From positions 1 to 64,000 of the IMG/VR virus record IMGVR_UViG_3300008110_000034: a DNA stretch of 64,000 nt; one strand, given 5' to 3'. The notes beneath the pieces are model-generated. The model ran no database searches. It saw only the letters and a list, made by a program, of their open reading frames with translations, and had not been told where the DNA came from. Below, piece after piece: positions 16,302-24,420 of the stretch. Each line of letters begins with the position of its first letter. Within the stretch, counting starts at the first letter, position 1. The translations under genes were made by a program, and so were the position numbers. Source of the DNA: a virus.

Positions 16302-17132
16302 ATGAACCATTACGAAACTTTAGGAATCTCAGAAAACGCTAGTCAGGATGATGTTAAAAAAGCCTATAAAAAATTGGCTATGAAACATCATCCCGACAGA
16401 GGCGGAGACACAAAATATTTTCAGTCATTATCCGAAGCATATGAAACTCTAAGCGACACACACAAGCGCAGAGAGTACGATATGAGTCGAAACGGATCCC
16501 CCTTTATTAATATTAATACCGGAAATATGAATGATATTTTCGGATTCGGTATGGGAGATATGTTTGGCCATTTCTTTAGACACGAAATGCGTCAAAAAAA
16601 TAGGGATCTAAATATTCAATGCACCATTACATTTAAACAAGCATTCACTGGAACTCAACTAGAAGCAAATTATAGGCTTCCGTCTGGTAAAGATCAAAGT
16701 TTAACCATTGATGTACCTCCTGGCATTGCTAACGGTCAAACCATTAGATATGCAAAATATGGAGACGATTCTTTCGCCCACCTACCTAGAGGCGATTTAA
16801 ATGTTACTGTACTTGTTACACCTGATGAAAGATTTGAACGAAAAGGAGATGATATTTTTTCGCATCTCAAAATAAGCCCGTTTGAAGCTATGACAGGGTG
16901 TATAAAAGAGATAACATCTGTTACTGATGAAATTAGTACTATTACTATTAATCCTGGAACTCAATCAAACAGTCATTATGTTAAAAGAGGATTAGGATTT
17001 AGAAGTATTCATAACGGACAGTTAGGAAATTTTATTGTAGTAGTTGATATAGAAATACCAGCTATTACTGATCCAATTCTAAAAAACAAGATACAGGAAC
17101 TTCATGCTGAAATTACTCAAAAGCACAGATAA
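16302..17132 (+). CDS. DnaJ-like co-chaperone (type II, no zinc finger)
   Basis: A 276-aa protein with a J domain (residues 1-60, HPD at 30-32), a short G/F-rich linker (FGFGMGDMFGHFF) and a DnaJ C-terminal substrate domain. The CxxCxGxG zinc repeats of classical DnaJ are absent, as in CbpA. It would stimulate host DnaK. The ATG at 16302 is preferred to the ATG at 16293, which lies inside the -10 box; the message is then almost leaderless. The end overlaps peptide deformylase by 29 bases. Confidence 0.88.
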   Translation: MNHYETLGISENASQDDVKKAYKKLAMKHHPDRGGDTKYFQSLSEAYETLSDTHKRREYDMSRNGSPFININTGNMNDIFGFGMGDMFGHFFRHEMRQKNRDLNIQCTITFKQAFTGTQLEANYRLPSGKDQSLTIDVPPGIANGQTIRYAKYGDDSFAHLPRGDLNVTVLVTPDERFERKGDDIFSHLKISPFEAMTGCIKEITSVTDEISTITINPGTQSNSHYVKRGLGFRSIHNGQLGNFIVVVDIEIPAITDPILKNKIQELHAEITQKHR

Positions 17133-17616
17133 TTTTTTAAAAGAAGTCTTACCAGACTTTGACTTTGATAATCCCGTTATTAATCCTCTAACACTAGAAG
17201 AGGAAATGGTCAAGTTAATGGCAGAAGAAAACGGTATTGGTCTTGCTGCAAGTCAAGTAGGAGTCAATGCCAGGGTATTCGTTATGCATCTTAAAAATAT
17301 GCCTGAAGTGTATACACCATTTGCTCTATTCAATCCTGTAATAATCAGTGCAAGTTCAGAACAAGTTGAAGATGAAGAAGGATGTTTAAGCTTTCCAGGA
17401 TTATTTTTTAAAGTTAAAAGACCTAAAACTATAGTAGTCGAGTTTCTTGACAGAAATAAAAAATCTTATATACTAACACTAGAAGGAATCGATGCTAGAT
17501 GTTTTTTACACGAGTTGGATCATTTAAATGGTGTCTGTTTTACAGACCGAATAAGTAAATTAAAACTAGATTTAGCAATTAAAAAACAAAGGAAAAGATA
17601 TGGTAGAACCAAGTGA
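17104..17616 (+). CDS. def: Peptide deformylase
   Basis: A 170-aa enzyme with the three deformylase motifs: GIGLAASQ (44-51), EGCLSFP with metal ligand Cys94, and HELDH with ligands His136 and His140 and catalytic Glu137. It removes the N-formyl group from new proteins. The C-terminus retains a helix (KLKLDLAIKKQRKRY) like full-length bacterial enzymes, unlike the short phage forms described in marine phages. It lies between dnaJ and clpA in a protein-quality operon. Confidence 0.92.
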   Translation: MLKLLKSTDNFLKEVLPDFDFDNPVINPLTLEEEMVKLMAEENGIGLAASQVGVNARVFVMHLKNMPEVYTPFALFNPVIISASSEQVEDEEGCLSFPGLFFKVKRPKTIVVEFLDRNKKSYILTLEGIDARCFLHELDHLNGVCFTDRISKLKLDLAIKKQRKRYGRTK

Positions 17617-19846
17617 CAATTTGCAGTTGGTATTTGAAGCAGCAATCGATGTAGCTAAAAAACTCAATCATGAATATCTTACAATCGAACATTTGCTGTA
17701 TGCTATGTTATGCGATGAAAGTTTTACTAATTGCATTAGCGGATATGGTTCAGATCCAGAAAGCTTAAAAAAGGATGTCGAACTCTATATCAAAAATAAA
17801 TTAAATGATATAGTAATCAGCGATAATACTAAGCCAAAAAAAACTCAAGCAGTTGAGCGAGTGTTAAACAGAGCATTTACTCAAGTGCTGTTTCATGGAA
17901 GACAAAAAATTGAGTCTACAGATGTTTTTGTCTCGATTATGAGCGAAAAAAAATCTTGGGCACATTTTTATATTCAACAAGCAGACATTGATAAAGATAA
18001 ATTCCTCGATTATATTAATAATGCAGCAGAAGAGGAAGAGATTGAATCACATGACACACAGAGCGATCGTGCTCTAAAAGCTTTTACTACAAATCTAAAT
18101 GAAGCTGTTAAGAAGAATAAAGTTGATCCTGTTATTGGACGCATTGACGAGTTAGAAAATATCTCTCTAGCACTTGGACGTAGATCAAAGAGTAATGTAA
18201 TTCTTGTAGGCGATCCAGGTGTAGGTAAAACTGCAATAGCTGAAGGACTTGCATATAATATTGTTAAAGGTGCAGTTCCAGATTTCCTTAAAGAATATAC
18301 AGTTTATAATTTAGATATTAGTGCTATGTTAGCAGGTAGCAAGTATCGTGGAGACTTTGAAGAACGCTTTAAAGCAGTATTAAAAGGCCTAAGCAAAAAA
18401 GGAAAAACTGTCCTGTTCATCGATGAAGCACATATGATCAGCGGAGCAGGAAGTGCAAATAATAGTGCAAATGATCTCAGTAATATGATGAAACCTGCAC
18501 TGAGCAAAGGTAATATTAAAGTTGTTGCTAGTACTACTTGGGAAGAATATCGTAAGTACTTTGAAAAGGATCGCGCACTAATGCGTCGATTCCAACGAAT
18601 TACAGTAGAAGAACCTACTGCAGAAATGACTATACAAATCCTTAAAGGAATTAAAAAATACTACGAAACTTTTCATAAAGTTAAAATTAAAGATGATGCA
18701 ATTCATTCTGCCGTAAAACTTAGCATTAAGTATCAAGCAGATAAGAAATTACCAGATAAGGCAATTGATTTAATTGACTGTGCTGCAAGTAGATTTAATC
18801 TTAAATTAGCTGATGAAAGAATAATCACTACTAATGAAATTGAATACGAAATTAGTAAAATGGTTAATATTCCTGCAGAGACAATTGCAGAACAAGAATC
18901 TTCAAATCTAGCTAATTTAGAATCTCAAATTAAAGAAGACGTCTATGGACAAGATTTTGCAATTACCGAAGTTGTAGATAAGATTCTTGTAAGCAGAGCA
19001 GGGTTAAAATCTGAAAATAAACCAGTTGGTAGTTTTGTGTTCATGGGACCAACGGGTTGCGGTAAAACTGAGACTGCTAAAGCACTGTCCAAGCACCTCG
19101 GAGTCAAGCTAATTAGATTTGATATGAGTGAATATCAAGAAAAACATTCAGTATCTAAACTAATTGGCAGTCCGCCTGGGTATGTAGGTTTCGAAGAAAA
19201 TGCCGGATTATTAATTACACAGATCCAAGAATCCCCGAACTGTATACTACTGCTAGACGAGATTGAAAAAGCTCATCCGGATGTGGCAACTATTTTGTTG
19301 CAAATTATGGACAACGGATTTGTTACAGGCAGTAATGGTAAAAAGGCAGATTGTAGAAATATTATTCTAATCTTAACTACTAATGCAGGTGCAGCAGAGT
19401 CTGAAAAGAATGTTATTGGGTTTGGTGATCAAGAAAAAGTCTACGAAGATAAAGAACTTAAGAAATTCTTTGCTCCAGAATTTAGAAATCGTCTTGATGG
19501 CATTGTTACATTCAACAAGCTTGGAAAAGAAACAATGATCAAGATTGTTGGAAAATTCATGTCAGAAGTGCGTGATCAAATTAGAGAAAAAGGCGTTAAA
19601 CTAAAAATCAATAACGACGCAATTGACTGGTTAGTAGAAAAAGGGTTTGATAAGAAAATGGGTGCTCGTCCTTTACAGCGTGTAATTGATAAAGAAATTA
19701 AACGTCCGTTAGCTAAGATGATACTATTTGGTGATCTTAAGAAGGGCGGAATATTGAATATTTCTATAGAAGATGATAAAATAGCACTACGACCAAAAGT
19801 TAGTAAGTCTAAAATTGTAACAAATGAAATTCCTGAAATCTCATAA
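17600..19846 (+). CDS. clpA: ClpA-type AAA+ unfoldase
   Basis: A 748-aa Hsp100 protein: Clp N domain (residues 1-145), AAA-1 (Walker A GDPGVGKT 204-211, Walker B FIDEAH 273-278), AAA-2 (Walker A GPTGCGKT 483-490, LLDEIEKAHP 551-560). There is no ClpB-type middle coiled coil, so it is ClpA-like. VIGFG near 605-609 supplies the I-G-F tripeptide in the position of the ClpP-docking loop, so it should deliver substrates to ClpP, presumably the host's. Length is close to E. coli ClpA (758 aa). Overlaps both neighbours. Confidence 0.93.
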   Translation: MVEPSDNLQLVFEAAIDVAKKLNHEYLTIEHLLYAMLCDESFTNCISGYGSDPESLKKDVELYIKNKLNDIVISDNTKPKKTQAVERVLNRAFTQVLFHGRQKIESTDVFVSIMSEKKSWAHFYIQQADIDKDKFLDYINNAAEEEEIESHDTQSDRALKAFTTNLNEAVKKNKVDPVIGRIDELENISLALGRRSKSNVILVGDPGVGKTAIAEGLAYNIVKGAVPDFLKEYTVYNLDISAMLAGSKYRGDFEERFKAVLKGLSKKGKTVLFIDEAHMISGAGSANNSANDLSNMMKPALSKGNIKVVASTTWEEYRKYFEKDRALMRRFQRITVEEPTAEMTIQILKGIKKYYETFHKVKIKDDAIHSAVKLSIKYQADKKLPDKAIDLIDCAASRFNLKLADERIITTNEIEYEISKMVNIPAETIAEQESSNLANLESQIKEDVYGQDFAITEVVDKILVSRAGLKSENKPVGSFVFMGPTGCGKTETAKALSKHLGVKLIRFDMSEYQEKHSVSKLIGSPPGYVGFEENAGLLITQIQESPNCILLLDEIEKAHPDVATILLQIMDNGFVTGSNGKKADCRNIILILTTNAGAAESEKNVIGFGDQEKVYEDKELKKFFAPEFRNRLDGIVTFNKLGKETMIKIVGKFMSEVRDQIREKGVKLKINNDAIDWLVEKGFDKKMGARPLQRVIDKEIKRPLAKMILFGDLKKGGILNISIEDDKIALRPKVSKSKIVTNEIPEIS

Positions 19847-20456
19847 TGTAAAATATAGCACTAAGCTATTCCAGAACAAATACAAATATAAAGTTGTATT
19901 CACTTCTGGAGTAGCTGGCTGGTTTCGAGGATCCAATGTTGAAAGAATAAACAAGTTTTATCATAGTAATGATGATCTTTATTATTCAAGACGTGCATCT
20001 TCTTCTGACAAAAATCGCGCACACAAATTAGCATCAACACTGGCTGCTATTGAAAATTGGCAGTCAAGAGTAGAAACTCCAACAGTTAGTATCTATATCA
20101 ATACTGAAAAAGATCTAGAAGCAATAGTTAATGTTTGTAAAAATGAAATAAAATACATAGAAATTCCAGATCCTAATCATGTAAATTCGTTGACAGAAGG
20201 TACAATTTTAGTTAAAAAGTTAAATTTTGGTTTTAAAGTAACACTAGGTGTATCTGGACAGTGCCATGCTAATTTTGTACAATGGTGCGAAAACAATCCA
20301 AAAATAAGATTGCCTAAACGTGCAGCCAAGGATCTAAGCAAGGATCGAAGTTCGGGCGGTGGGTTTTTTTATGTCAAAGATGAAAAAAGTCTCACTATGG
20401 TTAAAATGTTCCTAGGACGTACAATTACTAAAGTAGAAACTGTAGTTCAAGCTTAA
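19824..20456 (+). CDS. Hypothetical protein
   Basis: A 210-aa basic protein overlapping clpA by 23 bases. It has a mixed alpha/beta pattern, a GVAGWFRG segment near residue 30 and a Gly-Gly-Gly turn near 174 (SSGGGFFYVKDEKS). No family recognised. Coupling to clpA suggests a partner or adaptor, but there is no motif evidence. Confidence 0.5.
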   Translation: MKFLKSHNVKYSTKLFQNKYKYKVVFTSGVAGWFRGSNVERINKFYHSNDDLYYSRRASSSDKNRAHKLASTLAAIENWQSRVETPTVSIYINTEKDLEAIVNVCKNEIKYIEIPDPNHVNSLTEGTILVKKLNFGFKVTLGVSGQCHANFVQWCENNPKIRLPKRAAKDLSKDRSSGGGFFYVKDEKSLTMVKMFLGRTITKVETVVQA

Positions 20457-20468
20457 AAGCTGTTTATT

Positions 20469-20508
20469 AAGAGTCTCGATACGATAAATATCGTAAAGGG
20501 GCTTTTTT
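20469..20508 (+). terminator. Terminator with a nested late promoter
   Basis: AAGAGTCTC (20469-20477) pairs with GGGGCTTTT (20498-20506) as a 9-bp stem with G-U pairs, capped by an inner perfect hairpin ACGATA/TATCGT (20481-20486 with 20489-20494), then T run to 20508. It ends the clpA operon. The late box at 20483-20490 and the Shine-Dalgarno of the next gene lie inside it. Confidence 0.65.
20483..20490 (+). promoter_or_regulatory. Late promoter box GATAAATA inside a terminator hairpin
   Basis: GATAAATA 18 bases before ATG 20509; predicted start near 20496. The transcript would start after most of the 5' arm, so its own leader cannot form the terminator. Confidence 0.6.
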
Positions 20509-22185
20509 ATGACTACATCATTACTAAGAAATTATATAGATATTTTAAACGAACAACAATCTAATCAAGTCAAAGTACCTCCAATTCCTGCTCTTCCTCC
20601 AACTGATGGGGAACTTAATGGAGGCGAAAAAGTCTATTCTAATCCCGATGGCACAAGATCATATGCTGGAGCATTTGGCAAATTTACATATGATAAATCC
20701 GGCAAGGCAATAAAATATGCCACTCCTAATCTAGGCGGATTTGGAAAAGAGATTGATTTGCAAACCGGCCTTGTTAATACAGATGCGCAGGTAGGCGACA
20801 TTAAAATGTCTACTAAACAGCGTCCAGATCAGAGCACAGTCACTAGTGCTAGTACTTCTGTTGGTGCTAATACTGTTTCTATGGATCAAGGTATAGGATT
20901 TGGTGGTGCAGGCAAGGATGTTGAACAAGGTGGGAATAAAATTTATAGCGTAACTGGTCCTGATCCAGAAGATAAAAGACAAGAACCAGATAAACAAAGT
21001 TTCGTTGGTAGAAAACCATCGCAACAAGAGCTAGGTGTGTTAATGAAGGAATCTAATAAAATGTCATTAAGAAAATATTTAGATATACTAAATGAAGGTC
21101 CTCCTCCGGGAGTAGGGCCCAATGCTGCTCCTAAAAAACAAGCAGCACCAACTATGCAACAAAGAGCAGATCAATTAGCCGCAGCAGATTCTCAAACAGG
21201 ACAAGGCATGAGAGATATTGAAAAAGGTAATTATGCTGGCGGAGCAGTAGGAGTAGCTAAAGGTGTAAACCAAATGGCCAATGCTGCTGGTTTGTCGTTT
21301 TTAGATAAACTAAAAATGGGCTGGATGTTTGCCAAGGCTGGAGTAAGAGGACTAATCACTGGATTAAAAGCAGGAGATGCCGGTGCAGGAGCAAATGCGG
21401 CTGCTGCTAGTCTGATAGGCGAAGTTATTCCAGAAGTACACAAGTATGTAAATAGTCCTAATTTTGCAAAAGAATTCGAAGCTGGCGTAATGAAGATGAA
21501 GGATAGTCCTGATCCTAAAAATAAAGAAATGTATCAAAAATATATGTCAGGAGAGCTAACTGCTAATAGTTTCAAAGCCTATGTAAATCGTCAATATGAT
21601 GATTATTTAAAGATGCAAAAAGGTCAGAATGCATCAGGAGATGTAGATGATAATATGTATACAACACCTTCTGCTCCTATGAATACTAGTAATTACTCGG
21701 CACAAACTCCGACTCCAGCAGAAGGAATACAATATAAAAATAAAAGTCTTCTAGAGCATATCGAAGAAATAGAAAATGAAGGGTCGTTAAGTTCTGGAGA
21801 TTATTTCCATATAGAACTAGCAGAAGATGAAGGCATTGAAACTTGGGTCATTGCTGAGTGGAGTGAATCTGTATTGATCGAAGCAGACTCTGCTACTCTT
21901 AAATTATTAGAAGAACACGGCTGTACCTTCCATGATGAATTAACAGAAGCAGAATACCAAGGACGCAGCGTGTCATTAGGCAAACCCATGGCTGGCGATG
22001 TTAAAAAATCTAAAGTTTATGTTAAGAAGCCAAATGGCAAAGTAGTTAAAGTAAATTTCGGCGACAAAAAGTTAAGTATTAAAAAACATATTCCTGGTCG
22101 CAGAAAATCTTTTAGAGCAAGACACAATTGTGCTAATCCAGGACCACGTTGGAAGGCACGTTACTGGTCATGCAGAGCATGGTAA
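20509..22185 (+). CDS. Prohead-core/structural protein with several processing-type sites
   Basis: A 558-aa protein. Its N-terminus LLRNYIDILNE recurs as LRKYLDILNE at residues 187-196 and in weaker form (SLLEHIEEIENE) near 412. Each ends in hydrophobic-x-Glu, the cleavage signature of T4 gp21-type prohead protease. The C-terminal 80 residues (ending RHNCANPGPRWKARYWSCRAW in overlapping parts) are of a kind I recognise from T4-like marine phage structural proteins. Central Ala-rich and helical regions fit a core or scaffold. No enzyme motif. Start at ATG 20509 with AAAGGGG Shine-Dalgarno. Confidence 0.6.
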   Translation: MTTSLLRNYIDILNEQQSNQVKVPPIPALPPTDGELNGGEKVYSNPDGTRSYAGAFGKFTYDKSGKAIKYATPNLGGFGKEIDLQTGLVNTDAQVGDIKMSTKQRPDQSTVTSASTSVGANTVSMDQGIGFGGAGKDVEQGGNKIYSVTGPDPEDKRQEPDKQSFVGRKPSQQELGVLMKESNKMSLRKYLDILNEGPPPGVGPNAAPKKQAAPTMQQRADQLAAADSQTGQGMRDIEKGNYAGGAVGVAKGVNQMANAAGLSFLDKLKMGWMFAKAGVRGLITGLKAGDAGAGANAAAASLIGEVIPEVHKYVNSPNFAKEFEAGVMKMKDSPDPKNKEMYQKYMSGELTANSFKAYVNRQYDDYLKMQKGQNASGDVDDNMYTTPSAPMNTSNYSAQTPTPAEGIQYKNKSLLEHIEEIENEGSLSSGDYFHIELAEDEGIETWVIAEWSESVLIEADSATLKLLEEHGCTFHDELTEAEYQGRSVSLGKPMAGDVKKSKVYVKKPNGKVVKVNFGDKKLSIKKHIPGRRKSFRARHNCANPGPRWKARYWSCRAW

Positions 22186-22532
22186 AAGAGATGGATAAAA
22201 TGAACCCTTTAGATATTACAAGAAAAAAAGATAAAGATACATTAGATTTTGATCTAATTGAAGATGTTATCTATTTTATGAACAATGATCCAGAATTTTA
22301 TAGGAAAACCTATTTTCCATTTATTCATAAATTTAAAAGTTATATAGATGCAGGTCGCAGATTAAAACCTGTAGTGTTTGCACCTATGTGTAAAAAGGCT
22401 TTTGATTTATATCAAAATAAATTTCCTCAAGAAAGTATGCATTTAGAATTATCTAAATCAGATTATAAAGACATGTGCGGTAAATTACACGAAAAAGAAA
22501 TGACCAATATTAAAGAGGGTCATTATGATTAA
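22179..22532 (+). CDS. Hypothetical protein in head-core island
   Basis: A 117-aa helical protein. Start chosen at ATG 22179, which overlaps the previous stop by 7 bases; upstream TTG 22149 is less likely. The sequence contains MNNDPEFYRKTYFPFIHKFK and is rich in Lys, Tyr and Met. No family recognised. It overlaps the next gene by 8 bases. Confidence 0.5.
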   Translation: MVKEMDKMNPLDITRKKDKDTLDFDLIEDVIYFMNNDPEFYRKTYFPFIHKFKSYIDAGRRLKPVVFAPMCKKAFDLYQNKFPQESMHLELSKSDYKDMCGKLHEKEMTNIKEGHYD

Positions 22533-23268
22533 TGTAAATGAAGGTGGAAACGTAATTCCAGGTGCTAAAGAAATTAATAAGAGAAATTTCCAAAGTGCAA
22601 TGCAAAATCTTCAACAGGTATTACCAGATGGCATCAATGTCTATCCTATTGGCAGTGCAGGTAAGAAAGAAATCAGTAGTGATATTGATGCACTGATTGA
22701 CGCAAAAGAATTAATGTCAGTTTTTCCTGCAAAAGAATTAAAATTAAGTCGTAAGGCTCTAGAGGACTATTTTAAAGAAAACGGATACTTTGCCGCAAGA
22801 ACAGGTGTTAGTATTCACGTAGGCATTCCTACTGGCGAAGGCGAGGAAATTGTACAAGTTGATCTTATGGCTGTAGAAAATGCTGCTGAAGTCCAACCTT
22901 TACACACTCATGACTACGACGAACCTACAATGAAGGGCGGAACCTTACACGCTATATGGGCAGATTTAGCTAATATGAGTCAACTTCCTGGTCATGAAAG
23001 TCTAATGATGAGTCCTTATAAAGGATTGGTTGATAGAAATACTAAAGAATTAATAACCAGCGATAAAGACAAAATCGCAAAAGTAATTATTGGATCAACG
23101 GCAAGTGCAGATGACATGGGATCACCTAAAAAAATGCTAAAGGCTCTAGAACCATATACTGAAAAGTATCAAGCAATTAAAACAAAATATTTTCCACAAA
23201 CAGAAAGTTATGTTCCTGGAACAACTACTTGGTTTAGGCAAATGATTAATATAGCGAGTGTCCGATGA
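22525..23268 (+). CDS. DNA polymerase beta-superfamily nucleotidyltransferase
   Basis: A 247-aa protein with the Pol-beta NTase signature: YPIGSAGKKEISSDIDALI with G43-S44 and the acidic pair D53/D55, and a third acidic residue D113 in IVQVDLMAV. These are the metal ligands of the superfamily that includes CCA-adding, aminoglycoside and HEPN-linked NTases. The N-terminus MINVNE-GG ends in x-N-E, possibly a processing site. It is followed at once by a ligase-like and then an HxGH-type nucleotidyltransferase. Substrate unknown. Confidence 0.7.
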   Translation: MINVNEGGNVIPGAKEINKRNFQSAMQNLQQVLPDGINVYPIGSAGKKEISSDIDALIDAKELMSVFPAKELKLSRKALEDYFKENGYFAARTGVSIHVGIPTGEGEEIVQVDLMAVENAAEVQPLHTHDYDEPTMKGGTLHAIWADLANMSQLPGHESLMMSPYKGLVDRNTKELITSDKDKIAKVIIGSTASADDMGSPKKMLKALEPYTEKYQAIKTKYFPQTESYVPGTTTWFRQMINIASVR

Positions 23269-24419
23269 AATTAAGAGAATTGTTTGAAGCTGCTGCTCCT
23301 AAAGTTGGTAGAAAATATCAACACGTAGAAGACCTTGTAATTACTAATGGAGTACAGGGCGGGCTTCACGCAGTCGAAAGACTTAGAGATATGGTAGATG
23401 ATCCTAAGACTATTGAATTAAAGTGGGACGGAAATCCAGTAGTCTATTGGGGCAGAGATGCTGAAGGACGGTTTAGTCTTATACCTAAAAATGCTTGGGA
23501 ATACTTAAAAAGAGGCAAGCAGGAATTAGAAAACGGTATTAAAACTGTGATGTACGATCCCGAAGATATAAAAGATTTTATATTAGGCACAGGAAAACTA
23601 GATCCAGCAAAACAAAAAGAAAGAGAAAAGTTTGCTCAAGAAATTTCTGGATTATGGAATTATTTTGAAAAAGCCAGTCCACAAAAGGGATATGTTGAAG
23701 GCGGAATACTTTTTAGACCTGGACAGCCTGGCTGGTCCGGAGATCCTAATCCTTCAACGGGTGAATTTGATTTTACTCCAAATATAACTTCGTTTCATAT
23801 AGGACCAGAATCACAACTATATGAAAAAATTAAAAGAGCTAAAATAATGGTAGCAGTGACCGGCTATTACGAAGAACTTGGTAGCAGTGACGAGTTAAGA
23901 TATCCAGATGCAGAAGCACTCAGCACAGAAGATGTTATAGTTCAAGGTACTACTTACATTGAAAAACTAGAAGGATTAGAAGTTCCAGAATTAGATCAAA
24001 TAGAAGAATACTTAAATAATCCAAAAGTTTCTAGTGCTATTTCAAGGTACTTGTCTCCAAAGCCTGGACTGAGTAATCCGGGAAGTGTTTTATATACGTT
24101 TTTAAATGCTAATCTTAGAAAAAATAATCTTACTCAAGCATTTCAAAGTTGGTCGCCAACAAAATTAAGTGCTGGACAAAATCAAAAAATGTTGTCAGAC
24201 ATGGAAGGATTAGATTCTACTCTAAAAGCTGTAGAGATGCTTACAAATGCTAAAATGAAAGTGATTGCTGCTGCTAGTTTAGGAACACACGGCGGTATAA
24301 GACAAACTAAACCAGAAGGATATGCACAAGCACATCCAGGTAAAAAATTTAAATATGACATTCCTGGTCAATTTATAAAAGCGATTGATCAAGATACTTG
24401 GTCTCCAAAAAAGGATTGA
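23265..24419 (+). CDS. Ligase-like covalent nucleotidyltransferase candidate
   Basis: A 384-aa protein. IELKWDGNPVVYWGRD matches motif I K-x-D-G of RNA/DNA ligases and capping enzymes (K53, D55, G56) with the downstream Arg64; E145 in VEGGILFRPG is in place for motif IV, and KIKRAKIMVAV near residue 190 may be motif V. The call rests on these motifs only. The N-terminus MKLRELFE-AAAPK resembles T4 capsid-targeting sequences. The C-terminal 130 residues are helical and unassigned. It is coupled by ATGA to the Pol-beta NTase. Confidence 0.55.
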   Translation: MKLRELFEAAAPKVGRKYQHVEDLVITNGVQGGLHAVERLRDMVDDPKTIELKWDGNPVVYWGRDAEGRFSLIPKNAWEYLKRGKQELENGIKTVMYDPEDIKDFILGTGKLDPAKQKEREKFAQEISGLWNYFEKASPQKGYVEGGILFRPGQPGWSGDPNPSTGEFDFTPNITSFHIGPESQLYEKIKRAKIMVAVTGYYEELGSSDELRYPDAEALSTEDVIVQGTTYIEKLEGLEVPELDQIEEYLNNPKVSSAISRYLSPKPGLSNPGSVLYTFLNANLRKNNLTQAFQSWSPTKLSAGQNQKMLSDMEGLDSTLKAVEMLTNAKMKVIAAASLGTHGGIRQTKPEGYAQAHPGKKFKYDIPGQFIKAIDQDTWSPKKD

Positions 24420-24420
24420 A

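Noticed and set aside
18304-18507. Minus-strand reading frame inside clpA
   Set aside because: It mirrors conserved ClpA codons, has no Shine-Dalgarno and no promoter.
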